DNA from: Neurospora intermedia
Taxonomy: Eukaryota > Ascomycota > Sordariomycetes > Sordariales > Sordariaceae
Length of the DNA stretch: 64,000 bases
Direction: 5' to 3'
NCBI GenBank assembly: GCA_037102815.1
Contig: BTPP01000004.1
Location: forward strand, 1 to 64,000
In this document: piece after piece, positions 1 through 14,708 of the stretch
Numbering within the stretch: position 1 is the stretch's first letter
Layout of the letters: every line of letters starts with the position of its first letter
Translations under genes and position numbers: made by a program
The notes under the pieces: model-generated
Database searches by the model: none
Seen by the model: only the letters and a program-made list of their open reading frames with translations
Told to the model about the DNA's origin: nothing

Positions 1-179
1 CCTAACCCTAACCCTAACCCTAACCCTAACCCTAACCCTAACCCTAACCCTAACCCTAACCCTAACCCTAACCCTAACCCTAACCCTAACCCTAACCCTA
101 ACCCTAACCCTAACCCTAACCCTAACCCTAACCCTAACCCTAACCCTGACCCTAACCCTAACCCTAACCCTAACCCTAA
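1..179. repeat. Telomere, CCCTAA repeats
   Basis: About 30 tandem CCCTAA units run from the first base, so the window starts at a chromosome end with the G-rich strand pointing left. One variant unit (CCCTGA) sits near 144-149. The repeat stops sharply at 'ccctaaa' and the next bases belong to a decayed gag region, with no telomere-associated satellite between them. Confidence 0.98.
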
Positions 180-2011
180 AGTACGTAGTAGATAAGTATT
201 TAGGCTTTTTATAAGCGAAGTATAAGTTTAATTAGTATAAACGCTTTAATTCCTCGTTTAAAGGGCGTTTATAGTAGGTACTACTATTAGCCTACTTAGA
301 ATAATTGAATAAAGTTTTAAGTTTTTTAGGGTTAGCGGCCTTAGTTAAGCTATAGTAAGAATCGGCCGAGGGAATTAAATAACTAGGCTTCTTAGAAGTT
401 AACCCGGCCGTTAGTTTTTAGTTTATATTATCGGTTATATATTTATTTTTATTTAAAGATTATAATAATTTATAATATTTATTAAAATTAATAGTAGAAT
501 TGAAGTAGGAAGGTTTTAATAAATTATAGAAATAGGCCGTTAAGCGATAATATAATTCGGCCTTCTACTAGTCCTTAGGGTAATAATACTAATTAGTAAG
601 GCGGATAAATTTAATTTTAAAGTTTTTAAAATAATTAGTCGCTTTTATATAAAAGTTCTAGAAGTTTTATACCGCCTTCTTATACGAATTATAATTATAA
701 TAAGCTTCCTATAAATATTTTATTAATTATTCGTTAGTAGTTAGGCGGTCGGAATAAGTAGCGTTTAGGAAAGGTAGTATATTCTTTGCAGCGGATCCTC
801 CCAAACGGTTGAAAATATTATTAAATTTAATATAATTATTAGTATAGTAATTGGTATTAATATAGAATTTATTTTCTATTTAATAGTATTAGATATTAAA
901 TATTATTTTATTTTCGTTTGGATTATTGAAGAAGTGGGGGATTTTTGGAACTTTAATTAATTTTTTACCTATTAAGGATGCTGCGGATAAAGGCGTTATT
1001 AAAAGGGGGGTATAGTTATAATTATATTTATAAAAATTAGGATTTTTATATTTGGGTAGGCGTAGGTTACAGCTAGGCTAATCCTTCTTATTATTTTAAT
1101 TATTATTCGAAGGATTATTATTATTTGGAGGGCCGCCGCCCCTTGTAATTCTATTATAGTAAATTTAAGTTTTTTCTCCGACTTCTTTAGGATTGTTATA
1201 AGAGCGGGTAAAGCGGGTTCGGCGATTATAGTTATTAGCTACGGAGTATATTCGAATTCTAGACGAGAACTTGCTCGTAGGAATTTTTATTAGGGTATTA
1301 TTATAATTATTATAGATTTTTTTAATAGACGGACGAATGAAAGGGGTAGCTTTAGGAGTTTTACTCTTTAGGGTAGAGTTAATAGATTCTTTGGGAGTTG
1401 GGGGAACCTTGCTTCTATTTAATATAGTAGTTTAAAACTTCTTTAAGTTAGTAATAGTATTTATTAAACGTTAGATCCTATTATTATAAGTAATAATAGA
1501 ATTATAAAGTTTAATATTATTTTCCTCTAATTAGATTTATTTATTTAGGTATTTAAATTCTATATTATTTTTTTCTAATAGAATATCCTTCTTTTATTTA
1601 ATTTAATTAGTTTTTTACTTTATTAGCGCTTTTTTCTGCCTATTGGTTAGGTTTAGCCGGGTATTTTAAGTAGATTCTAGGTTGATAATTTTAAAATCGG
1701 CGTTGGTTGTAAGATTGTTAAACTTTTTAGTAAATTGTTAGATTAATACTAAGATCTTATCCTTATATTCTTTATATTTTTTATTTAAGGTATTAGTTAT
1801 TTCTAGGGTAAATATATATTTAATATCGTTATTTATAGCTTTATTAAAGTCTTCCTTATTTAAGTATAGAGTTTTATTAGAAATAGGTTCACTTGTAGTC
1901 TAGTGCCTCTTTAAAATTATTTAGGCTTCGGTTCCCTTTTAAAATAGGAATAGAATTTAATAGTTTAAACTATTTAGGTTTGCGTCGATACTATTTATTA
2001 GGCGATAGAGG
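180..2011 (-). mobile_element. Decayed retroelement gag fragment next to the telomere (layer 0, left part)
   Basis: AT-rich, TpA-dense DNA with no open frame of useful length. Read on the minus strand it keeps the look of a retroelement Gag: a Lys/Tyr/Asn-rich nucleocapsid-like part and, beside the telomere at about 185-245, a zinc-knuckle-like spacing. Everything that should follow gag (protease, polymerase) is absent because the telomere begins there. The fragment is heavily broken. It is interrupted on its right by the outer Gypsy element, with the 5-bp duplication agagg at 2,007-2,011 and 18,394-18,398. It is therefore older than both Gypsy copies. The family is not certain; an LTR element is likelier than a LINE, but no LTR was securely placed. 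Confidence 0.55.
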
Positions 2012-2244
2012 TGTCACGGGGCGCGAGTAAGCACTAAGGTAGGACTTTGATTATTGTGCGAGGAACAGGAAGAGAATCCTGTGCGCGTACGAAAACTATA
2101 TAGGGCAAGCTGTGGATCCAATACACAGACCACAGTACGTATATATATAATTATTATACTATACCTAAATAGTTATAAACTAACTGTACTACTATAGTAT
2201 AATACCTATTTATATATAGGAACATAGCAATAATGCTTGTAATA
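2012..2244 (-). repeat. 3' LTR of outer Gypsy element
   Basis: 233 bp, running from 'tgtcacggggcgcgag' to 'gcttgtaata' on the plus strand, the reverse complement of the LTRs at 6,521 and 14,476. It is preceded directly by the outer target duplication agagg (2,007-2,011). Confidence 0.93.
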
Positions 2245-5200
2245 CTACCCTCCCTTAAAATAAGGCTCCCTTTTAAAATAAAGTTCCCACTCGAAAAATC
2301 TATTATTATTAGTAAAACGGGCCCTCTCTATCCTTCCTATAGTTGTACTTAATTAAGTACTAATAAAACTTTTATTAAAACGGGAAGTTACTTAGCGCCC
2401 GCTAGTACTTTAACTCCCGTTCAAAGGTAGAATATTAGCTAAAATATTATTAAATTCGACCCTCCCGCCGTAAGAATTATTATTACCCTTAATAATCTAT
2501 TTATACGCTAGGAACCGGCTTAAAACGCTCTAATTAATATATATAGAGAACTTTAATAACTTTTACTATTACTAGCCCTATTGAGGGTATTATAAGGACG
2601 CCTATAGTATAATAGTTTACGTAGGACGCTTATAGCCGCTATTGGTATAAATTTGGAGAATTCGTATATTTAATTCCCTATTTATACCTTATTTTTTCTT
2701 TAAATATTTAATTATTATACTATTAACCTTAAAGACTCTTAAATTCTTCTTATTTTTAAATTTTAATATTAATTACGTATATAGCCGATTTAGGGAATAG
2801 GAGACGTAAAATTACTATAAAACGTACTATCTTTTAGTATTATTAATAGTTATTTTATAAAAGGGTATATTATAAGGTATTTAATTAGGGTATATAGAAT
2901 AAATCGAATTAAACTCTTTTCTTTTTACTATTGTTTAATCTTATATTTATTTTACTTATCCGCTTAACGGAAATATTATTTATTATTCAATTTTATATTT
3001 CTTCTTATTTATCGATTATTTACCGCTAATACTACTATAGCCGGGATTGAAGGTTAGTTTAGGGCCTCCTCCTTTAGTACTATCTTCGTCTTTTATTATA
3101 TCTTCTACCCTTTTTTAAAATTTAGGTATAGAGGGCCTAATTCTAAGTAATTATTATAAAATTACTAAATTAATTTTTAATAATTATCGAAGTTCTTAGT
3201 TAATTGCTAATTTAATAAGTAATATATTTATTTTACTAAATATTTCCAAAAGCTATCAATCTTTTAGTAGTCCAATAATTCTTCGAACTCCCAACATCTA
3301 TCTTCTTTATAATCGTCCGTCCGGGTAATAATTATACTTTTATTAGCCTTAATATTAATTATTAGGTCCCTCTAACCGAGGAGTCCCTCTATATATAGTT
3401 TAATACGAGAGATATTAACGATATAAGTAACCTTTATATTTTAAGGAAGTACTAACTCTATTATATATAAGCTAGCCTTTATAATACGGAAAGGTCCTTC
3501 GAATTAGAGTACTAATTTATTATATAGTTGTCTAGTAATATAATTAACTATATTGAATATTACTTCGTTATTAATTTTATATTTGGGGGTATCCGTACGC
3601 TTCTCGTTCGTAGCCGCCTTATAATATACTTAGGCCTTTAGTAAGGATATTTTAACGAAATCCTAGACTTCCTTAAATTATATTACTAATTAATTTATAT
3701 TAAAGATTTATTTCTTTTAAATATCCATTGTATTTAGAAGTAGTAGTATTATTACTTCTATATTTATACGAGGGTAGAAACTATAATTAATAAAGAAGGG
3801 AGTAATTTCTATTAATACTAATTTGAAATTATTCTTCTAAAATTCGGCTAACGGTAATTAATTAATTTAATTATCCTAAGCCCAATTGACGAATGTACGT
3901 AGGTATTACTCTATTTTAGCGTTAATCCTCTCTATTTAATTATTTATTTTTTTATAGTAAAGGGTTAAGAATTTTAATTTAATTCTTAACCATTAAGATA
4001 GTTGCTTTTAGAATATAGATACGAATTGGACTCCCCTATTTAATATAATAGTATCCGGAAGGTTATAGAGTATATAAATACGGTCTATAAATTTTTTTAC
4101 TAATTCTTCTATAATTAAACCTTCTATTAAAATAAAATACTTTATCTTCGTTAATTTATCTATTATAATTAGTACGTATTAATATTCTACGCCCTTCCCT
4201 ATTCGTTTTAATTTAGGGAATAAGGTTATATAATTAATTAAAATATTTCTCTATAATATATATAGAATAGGTAAGGGCTTTAAAAACCCTGCTAGTAAAG
4301 TTCGGGTCGTTTTAATTTTACTATATAGGATGTATGCCCTATAGTAAACGTTTATGGCCGTTATTATCCCTAGTTAGAAGTACCAATATATTAATATAAT
4401 TATTTTATTTTTACCTAGGTAGCTACCTTATACTAATAAATAAGTACGGTAAATAAACTCTAACTAGATTTTTTTATCGTTGGGTAGAATTATTAACTAG
4501 TCTTTAAATATTACCCTATTATTAATTATATAATATTCGGCAAAAGGGATTTTCAATTTTCTTTTTAAGTATTTTAGTTAGTAATTATTAAATTATATAA
4601 CTTTATAAATATCGGCTATTATCGGGGACGTAGCGTATATTCGGTCTACTAAATTATTTATATAAATTCCTAGTCCGTTATCGTCTTCTTCGAAGCTATC
4701 CTCTAGTATACAAATTACTAGAAGCGTTCTATTATCCGATAATACGTTCAATATAAAGCCTTCGCCGTTAATATCTATTAATCGGTCGTTTTCGAAGGAT
4801 TCCCTATTAAAATAGTCGGGGTCTATAAGTAACTTCTATTTAGCTTTCAATTTATTATTTATTTTATTTCTAAGTATGTATTCTAGTTTGCGGCTAAGGG
4901 TATTAAGCCTTACGTTCGTTAATTTTAAACAATATTTAATTATAAAGTTAAACTTTAATAAAAATTCGGACTACTTTATATATTTAGGAGTAAATTTCTT
5001 TATAATACTAAACGTTTTTAAATTTTTATAATCCGTAATAATTTCGAAGGGTTAGGAAGTACCCTCCAATTCTAATCGCTATTCTTCTAGCGCTTTAATA
5101 ACTACTAGCAATTCTTTATTATAGATATTATAATTATACTCGGCTGCCGAATATTTGGCGGAAAAGTAGACTACCGGATAAAATTTATTATTATATATTT

Positions 5201-6520
5201 AGGATAGTATACTTCCTAATAATTAATTTGAGGCGTCTACTTTAATAATTATTAGTTTTTCCTAATTATAGATTTTTAATACCGGGGCTAATATAAATAT
5301 AATTTTTAAGGCTTTAAAAATATTATTATACTCCTTATTCTACTTCTAATTAATAATTTTCTTTATAAATTTATATAGAGGTTTACCTATATACGAGAAA
5401 CCGGCGATAAATCTTCTATAGAAATTTGTAAAGTTTAAAAATTATTGTAGCTAGCGTTTATTTATTAGTACTTCCTATTTAGTAACCGCTTCTACCTTCT
5501 TAGAGTCTATTTCAATACCGCCTAGGGTAATAATTAGGCCTAAATATTTGGTTCTTTATATATAGAATTCGTATTTATCGATATTAATTTAGAACCCTAT
5601 ATTAATTAAACGTTGTAATACTTCTCGCACATATTTAACGTACTCTTCGTACGTCTCCAAGAAGATAAGTACATTATTAAGGTAAACTATTGTATAGATA
5701 TTAAAAATATTATATAATATATTATTAATAAAATTCTAAAAGGAGGCCGGCGTTCTTAATAATCTGAATAGGTATATTAGTAATTTGTAGAGGCTAAATC
5801 TTATAATAAATATTATTAGCTATTCGTATTCTTCCGTTATATATAGTTTATTAAAGGTAGTAATTATATTAACCTTCGTAAACTATTTTACCTTATATAT
5901 AGTATCTAGTATTTCTTTAATTAGTAGTAATAGGTATTTATTCTTTAGAGAAATATTATTGATACCCTTATAATTAATACAAATTCTTATACCGCCGCCC
6001 GGTTTTTTCGCTAGTAGTATAGGGGAAGCGATATTAGAAATCGATAGCCGAATAAATCCTTTTACTAAATTATTATCTAATTATTGCTTAATAACCTTTA
6101 ATTCCTAGGGGGATATAGGTCTTACCTTAGAGTAGGGTAGTAATTTTATTCTAAATTTCAATTCGATTTTATAATTATATAAACGGTACTCTAAAATAAC
6201 TTCGGTATCTATAGGATTTATTATATAGGATAGATCCTTATATTCGTTTAGGAAATAGGCTTTTACCTATTCTACTATATATTTTAATTTAGTAAATTTC
6301 TCTATAAATTTCTATACGTCTTCTTCCGTAATATTATAAATTCTATTAATTTCGGTTAGTAGTATAGGTTCTATACTTTTAAAAGAAGGTATCTTCTCTT
6401 CTATTCCTATTTTATAAATATAATTAATAAAGTCCCTAACCTCCTCTCTAGGTTAAAGAGATTATTTATTAATATTTCTTTCCGAAATTTCTTTTTTATA
6501 AAGGTCAATAAAGTCGTATA

Positions 6521-6753
6521 TGTTACAGGCATTACTGCCATGTTCCTATATATAAATGGGTGCTGTACTGTAGTGGTGCAGCCAGCTTGCAGCTGTCTGG
6601 GTGCAGTACAGCAGTTACGTGCACACGTGCTGTGGTCCGTATATTGGATCTATAGCGTGCCCTATATAGTTCTCGTACACGTATAGGATTTTCTTCCTAT
6701 TCTTCGTATAATAATTAAAGTCTTACTTTAGTACTTACTCGCGCCCCGTAATA
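6521..6753 (+). repeat. 5' LTR of inner Gypsy element
   Basis: 233 bp from 'tgttacaggcatt' to 'gcgccccgtaata'. It contains a TATA-like 'ctatatag' near 6,662. It is preceded by gtata (6,516-6,520), repeated just after the partner LTR. The family ends were probably TGTCAC...GTGACA, judged by comparing the four copies. Confidence 0.94.
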
Positions 6754-9700
6754 CTTTATTGTATTTAACCTTCGCGTTAAAGTGTAATAAGTAATTTCAG
6801 TTAAATTAAATTTAGTAGAAGCTAATATAATAAAGTAGTTCTTACGAGATTTACTCTTCGGCGAATTGTATAATCGCTAATAACGAACCAGAGATTCTAA
6901 TAATATTAGAGTCGACCCTAGGAAAGTAAGTAAGTATTTAAGAATAACGAGGGCGCAATTATTATATTGTGCGATATAGTAAAGATTATTTCTTTCTTCA
7001 ATTATTAATAAACTATTAATCTAGTCGTTTATTTAGATAAGATGTTTAGTAATTAAGATTAGGGCAGTTAAATCGACCTTACTATAGTGTTCCCTTTATT
7101 ACTTGAAGGCTTCGATATATTGTTCGTAGTTTGTAGTAACGATTCTAATATTGGCCTTCGGGTTTTACCTAATTTCGTAGAGTAGGCTAGGGGATATAAG
7201 GAGGTTATAAAACTCTTATATTATTTTAATAAAAAGATTAAACTATTTAATAAGAATATTATTGCTAAGTAGGAGAAATTTAAGGATTACGAATGCAATA
7301 CCGAGGTTTATATTAAGAAGACCGGTTAAGAAATGGGAGTAATTAATAGTTGTATTAATAAGTTCGAGAATACTAAGAAATAATTCGTAGATTAGCTAAA
7401 GGTTCTATAGAATTAGTATAATTAAATCCTTAAAGATAATATTATTCTAGAGTATAAGTTATTTAATATAGAGAAGGAGAAAACGGCCTACGAGAATAAT
7501 ATAATTAAAATTATCGAGGGTAAAGAAATCGATTATTAAATTATCTTTAACCTATTAAATATAGCTAATACTACGTTTAATAAGGTAAGAAAGGAATATA
7601 ATAGTATTTGTATTGTAGTTAAGATTGTATAGGAGGAATTAATTAAAGTATAAGAGGAGATTGAGACCCTCTGCAAAAACCTTCGCCTTATAGAAGAAAC
7701 TATTTTTATTACTAAGAGTAATTTAAGGGAAATTGAAGTAGTAAAGAATTGAACTAAATTCTAAATTATAATTAAAAACGAAATAAAGGAAGCCCCCCGC
7801 GATATAGGCGGTATCCTTAATGAAGTAGGCGGCGTTCTTAACGATAGTAGCCTTAGAGGATTGAATAAGGGAATTAGCTTTAATTTTAGTATTATAAGCG
7901 GTAGTTCTAGCGATAGTAGCCCTAAAGGATTGGGTATAGGCGTCCCTAGTATAGGCGGCGGTCCTAAAGGTAAAGGATTCTCCGACGGTCTTAGAAGCCC
8001 CGGCGGCGGTAGAGGAAATTTTAGTATTAAAGGTTTTAATATTCCCCCTTTTCAATTTATCCCTTCGGGTAATTATTATTATAAAATATTTTATAAAGAC
8101 CTTAAGTATTTTAGTAGCGAAGATACTGATATAATTAAGCGTTATAATGTTTATAGTACTTAGAATTCAACTATCTATAGCCGTTGGCTAATAGATAAAT
8201 ACGAATTCCCCGACGAATTATTTAAACTCCTTTATACTATAGTTTATTTAAGCAGCGAAATTAAAGTTAGTATTAGCGAATATTATTAATTTATCCTTAA
8301 TAATCCGTATTATTCAATCTATTAAAAGTAGAAAATAAACAAGGAATTCTTAGCGTATTTAAACAAGCATTATAAATAGGGAGATTTAGTAATAGTTATA
8401 GAAAAGGAGCTATTAAACTTCAAGTAAATTAAAAAATATTTTAACTACAAAGATTTCGAGGCTAAGTTCGTTTCGTTAGTAGACCGATATAATTATAATA
8501 TAATTATAAAGGTTTGCCTCCTATACTAAAAGGTATTTAAATCCTTGGCTAATTCGGTTTTATACTATTCTATCTAGCCGGAATGTAACGATTGGAAGGG
8601 TTGGTCAACTTTATTTCGTAGTATTGCAAAAGTATACGTTAGGGCGTTGCTTTATAATAATATTATTTAAGTTACTATTAATAGTAGTAATAATAATAGT
8701 AATAATAATAGTAGTAGGAGTAACGGCGGTTATAATAATAGTAATAAATAGAAGAACCCTAACTCTATAGATATTGACCGTACGAAGTTTATAGAAATCT
8801 ATAGGGATATCCTTTAAGAATGCTATAATAAGGGCTACTATATAAATTGTAGTAAAGGAAAATATCTAGCTAAGGATTGTAGAAGTAATACTAATTATAG
8901 TACTTAAGGTAAATAGGCTAATTATTTAAACCTAAGTATTACAATACGCTAAAGGTCTAGTGCCGGCGTACTTATTGTAAATTGTACTATAGTAGATACG
9001 GCTAACCCGGCTCCGGTAGTCCCGGTAGCCCCAGCCCCAACTCTAATTATTACTACGGCCGTAGTTCCTATTTAGTAGGGAAATAACGAACCTTAAGGTT
9101 AAATTGCGCCCCGGAGTATTTAGGGATATAAGGAAGAAAGAAGGGGACGAATAGATTTAACGTCCGTACTTTCAATTGTTGGAGAATAGAGCTACTTAGA
9201 TTAAGTAGTTTAGAATTCTATAAATAAAATACAATCCTTCTTTCTATATATCTTTCGTATCCCTAGTGTAACGAAGAAGTATAATATATATTTTTAGTCG
9301 ATTTAAGGTGCTTAGGGAAAGTATTTATTAATTAATTATTTACCGAAAAGGCCTATCTTAAATTTAGAATATTAAAAATACTAAAACTATTATATTTGGT
9401 AGACGGCGCTTTTAAAAAATGGGTAGACTAGTATATTAAAATAACTATATATATTAACGAATATAAAGAAACTATTCGATTCTTTATAATTAACCTAGCA
9501 ATAAACTACCTAATTATTTTAGGCTAGCTATAATTGTAGTTCTATAATTTAAATATCGATTAGGTAGCTAATAAAATTATTTAGAATATTAGGTATATAG
9601 GGATATATATAAACTAACCTTTAGAGGTAGTAGTATTCTTAGAAGAAATTACTTAAGGGGTAGGAGATTCTTATAGTAACTTTGAGGACGAATCGGAGGA

Positions 9701-12700
9701 CAATTTAGAGGATAAACCTAAAGAAGACTTTTTAGGCTAGATTAATAATATTATAAGAGTACTTAAAGGTAGTTAAGTAATAATAATAGAACCTCCGTTT
9801 CTATTAGCTTACATAGGCATTTTTAAGGAACTATTCAGCCCGGAGAGGAAGTTAGCTATAAAGAAGGTTAGAGCCTAGGTAAGGGTTGTCGGCGGGCGGA
9901 GGGTTTGGACAATACTTCAATTAGAAAGAGTTAGGTATACTATATTTCAACCCTTTAAACTTACGATTTATATAGCGGCGTTGGATTTATTAAACTTTAA
10001 AATCGTTAATATAAGAACTTTTATATTTAATATAAGGTTAAGGGGAACCTAAGTAAGCTCTACTATATAAGCGGAACTTTAGGAAGCTTAAAAGGAAAAA
10101 AAGAAGCCTATCTCAATACTAGCCCTATTAGAAAGAGCTTAGAAGGATATTATACAAGGTAGAGGAGAACCTTATAAGTAATACTTTAAGGATATAAGAG
10201 TATACGACTTTATCGACCTTTGTAAGAAAGAAGCTTCGGAAGGAAATACTAGCGAATAGTCTCTCTAACCCGGGGAGGAGGTTAAAAACTTTATTAATTA
10301 TATTTATAAAATAGAAATAGAAGAGAAGATACTTTCCTTTAAAGGTATAGAACCTACGCTATTAACTAAGATTAATAGAATTTGTAGTATTACAGAAGAA
10401 GATATATAGAAATTTATAGAGAAGTCTACTAAATTAAAATATATAGTAGAATAAGTGAAAGCCCGTTTCCTAAACGAATATAAGGATCTATCCTATATAG
10501 TAAACCCTATAGATATTAAAGTTATCCTAGAGCACTATTTATATAATTATAAAATCGAATTGAAATTTGGAATAGAATTACTACCCTACTCTAGGGTAAG
10601 ACCTATATCCCCCTAGGAATTAAAAGTTATTAAGTAATAATTGGATAATAATTTAATAAAGGGATTTATTCGGTTATCGACTTTTAATATCGCTTCCCCC
10701 GTACTACTAGCGAGAAAACTAAGCGGCGGTATAAAAATCTATATTAATTATAGGGGTATTAATAATATTTCTCTAAAGAATAAATATTTACTATTACTAA
10801 TTAAAGAGATATTGGACGCTATATATAGGGCGAGATAGTTTATGAAGGTCGATATAATTACTACCTTTAATAGACTACGTATAGCGGAAGGATACGAATG
10901 GTTAATAGTATTTATTATAAGATTTAGCCTTTACGAATTATTAGTATACCCATTCGGGCTATCGGGAGCGCCGGCCTCCTTTCAAAATTTTATTAATAAT
11001 ATATTATATAATATCCTTAATATTTATATAATAATTTACCTTAATAATATACTTATTTTCTTAAAGATATACGAAGAGTACGTTAAGTATATACGAAAAG
11101 TATTACAACGTTTGATTAATATAGGGCTCCAAATCAATATCGATAAATACGAATTCTATACGTAAAGAATTAAATATTTAGGCTTAATTATTACTCTAAG
11201 CGGTATCAAAATAAACCCTAAGAAGGTAAAAGCGGTTACTAAATAGGAAGTACTAATAAATAGACGCTAACTATAATAATTCTTAGGCTTTATAAACTTC
11301 TATAGAAGATTTATCGCAGGTTTTTCGTATATAGGCAAACCTCTATATAAATTTATAAAGAAAATTATTAATTAAAGGTAGGATAAGGAGTATAATAATA
11401 CTTTCGAAGCCCTAAAGACTATATTTACATTAGCCCCGGTATTAAAAATCTACGATTAGGAGAAGTTAATAATTATTAAAGTAAACGCCTTAAATTAGTT
11501 ATTAGGAGGTATATTATCCTAAATATACAATAGTAAATTCTATTTAGTAGCTTACTTCTCCGTTAAATATTCGGTAATTAAATATAATTATAATATTTAT
11601 AATAAAGAATTATTAGCGGTTATTAAAGCGCTAGAAGAATAGCAATTAAAATTAGAGGACGCTTCTTAACCCTTCGAAATTATTACGGATTATAAGAATT
11701 TAAAAACGTTTAGTACTATAAAAAAGCTTACCCTTAGGTATATAAAGTAGTCCGAATTTTTATTAAAATTTAATTTTATAATTAAGTATCGTCTAGGATC
11801 AATGAATGTAAGGCTTAATACCCTTAGCCGTAAGTTAGAATACGTACCTAGAAACGAGATAAATAATAAATTGAAAGTTAGATAGAAATTATTTATAGAC
11901 CCTAACCGTTTTAATAGGGAATCCTTCGAGGACGACCGATTAATGGATATTAATAGCGAAGGCTTTATATTAAATATATTATTGGATAATAGGGCGCCCC
12001 TAATAATTTATATATTAAAGGATAATTTTAAAGAAGACGACGATAAATTAGGAATTTATATAAATAATTTAGTAGACCGAATATACGTTACGTCCCCGAT
12101 AATAGCCGATATCCGCGAGGCTATACAATTTAATAATTACTAATTAAAGTACTTAAAGAGAAAGTTGAAGATCCCTTTTGCTAAATATTATATAATTAAT
12201 AATAGGGTAATATTTAGAAACCGGTTAATAATTCTACCCAACAACGAAAAAGTCTAATTAGAGTTTATCTACTATACCTACTCGTTAGTATAAGGTAGTC
12301 ACCCGGGTAGAGATAAAATAGTTGTATTAATATACCGATACTTCTAATTAGGGATAGTAACGGCCGTAAATATTTACTATAGGGTATATATCCTATATAA
12401 TAAGACTAAAGCGACCCGAACCTTATTAGTAGGGTTTTTAAAGCCCTTGTCTATTCTATATATGCTATAGAGAAATATTTTAATCGACTATATAACCCTA
12501 TTCTCTAAGTTAAAATAAATAAGGAAGGGCGCGGAATATTAATACGTATTGGTTATAGTAAATAAATTAATAAAGATAAGGTATTTTATTCTAATAGAAG
12601 GTCTAATTATAGAAGAGCTAGTAGAAAAATTCATAGACCGTATTTATACACTCTATAGCCTCCTAGATACTATTATATTAAATAGGGGAATTTAATTCGT

Positions 12701-14475
12701 ATCCGTATTCTAGAAGTAGCTATCCTAACGGCTAGAAATTAAATTAAAACTTTCAACCCTTTACTATAAAGAGATAAACGGCTAGATAGAGAGGATTAAC
12801 GCTGAAATAGAGTAGTACCTACGTACGTTCGTTAATTGGGTTTAGGACGATTGGGTTAATTAATTACCGTTGGCCGAATTTTAGGGGAATAACCTTAAAT
12901 TAGTATTAATAAGAGTTACCCCCTTCTTTACTAACTACGGTTTCTACCCTCGTATAGGTATAGAAGTAACGATACTACTACCCCTAAATACGATAAATAT
13001 TTAAAAAAAATAGATCTTTAATATAAATTAGTTAGTAATACGGTTTAAGGAAGTTTAGAATTTCGTTAAAATATCCTTACTGAAGGCCTAAATACGTTAT
13101 AAAGCGGTTATAAACGAGAAGTATATAAATGCCTCTAAGTATAAAATTAGTAACGAAGTAATATTCAATATAGTTAACTACGCTACTAGACGACTATATA
13201 ATAAATTAGTACCCTAATTCGAAGGACCTTTCTATATTATAAAGGTTAGTTTATATATAGTAGAATTAGTACTTCCTTAGAATATAAAGGTTACTTATAT
13301 CGTTAATATCTTTTACGTTAAACTATATATAGAGGGACTCCCCGGTTAGAGGGACCTAATAATTAATATTAAGGTTAATAAAGGTATAATTGTTACCCGG
13401 ACGGACGATTATAAAGAAAATAAACGCTAAGAGTTCGAAGAATTACTAAACTACTAAAAGATTAACGGCTCTTAGAAATACTTAGTAAAATAAACGTATT
13501 ACTTACTAAACTAGCAATTAACTAAGAACTTCAATAGTTATTAAGAATTAATTTAGTAATTTTATAATAACTACTTAGAATTGGGCCCTCTATACCTAAA
13601 TTTTAGAAAAGGGTAGAAAATATAATAAAAAACGAAGATAGTATTGGAGGAGGAGGCCTTAGACTAACCTTTAATCCCGGCTATAACGGTACTAGCAGTA
13701 AATAATCGATAAATAAGAAGAAGCGTAAAATTAAATAATAAGTAATATCTCCGTTAATAGGTAAGCGGAATAAATATAAGACTAAATAATAGTAAAAAGA
13801 AAGGAATTTAGTTTAATTTATTCCGCGCACCCTAATCGAATACCTTATAATATACCCTTTTATAAAATAACCGTCAATAGTACTAAAAGATAGTATATTT
13901 TACAGCGGTCTTACATCTCCTATTCTCCAAATTAGCTATATATATAATTAATACTAAAATTTAAAAATAAGAAGAATCTAAGAGTCTTTAAGGTTAGTAG
14001 TATAATAATTAAGCGTTTAAAGAAAAGATAAGGTACAAGTAGGGAATTGAACGCGCGAACTCTCTAAATTTATACTAGTAGCAGCTACGGGCATCCTATA
14101 TAAACTACTATACTACGGGCGTCCCTATAGTACCCCCAGTAGGGCTAATAATAGTAAGAATTATTAAAGTTCTCTATATATATTAATTGGAGCGTCTTAA
14201 GCCGGTTTCCGGTATACAAATAGATTATTAAGGGTAATAATAATTCTTACGGCGGGAGGGTTGGATTTAGCGATATTTTAGCTAGTATTCTACCCTTAAG
14301 CGGGAATTAAGGTATTAGCGGGCGTTAAATAGCTTCCTATTTTAGTAAAAATTTTATTAGTACCTAATTGGGCGTAGCTACGGGAAGGATAGAGAGGGCC
14401 CGCTTTATTAATAATAATAGATTTCTTAAGTAGGAGCTTTATTTTAAGAGGGAACCTTATTTTGAGGGAGGGTAG

Positions 14476-14708
14476 TATTATAAGCATTACTACTATATTC
14501 TTATATATAAATGGGTATTGTACTATAGTAGTACAGCTAGCTTGCAACTATCTAGGTATAGTATAGCAATTATATATATACGTGCTGTGGTCCGTGTATT
14601 GGATCCACAGCGTGCCCTATATAGTTCTCGTGCGCGTATAGGATTCTCTTCCTATTCCTCGCACAACAATCAAAGTCTTACCTTAGTGCTTGCTCGCGCC
14701 CCGTAATA
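14476..14708 (+). repeat. 3' LTR of inner Gypsy element
   Basis: 233 bp, direct repeat of 6,521-6,753 and the same length. It is followed directly by gtata (14,709-14,713), after which the outer element resumes at the point where it was cut at 6,520. Confidence 0.93.

Larger units (their letters stand above)
6521..14708 (+). mobile_element. Inner Ty3/Gypsy LTR retrotransposon, full length, broken
   Basis: Direct 233-bp LTRs at 6,521-6,753 and 14,476-14,708, flanked by gtata at 6,516-6,520 and 14,709-14,713. Gag covers roughly 6,800-8,950, with a retained stretch at 7,861-8,163 and a zinc-knuckle-like segment near 8,820-8,890. A protease-like part is near 9,400. Reverse transcriptase is at about 10,640-11,165, RNase H at about 11,460-11,720, and an integrase core at about 12,450-13,000. 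A chromodomain-like segment near 13,400-13,520 suggests a chromovirus. This RT, RNase H, integrase order is the Ty3/Gypsy order. The element has very many breaks and no intact gene. It sits head-on within the polymerase part of the outer copy and is the youngest layer. Confidence 0.94.
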
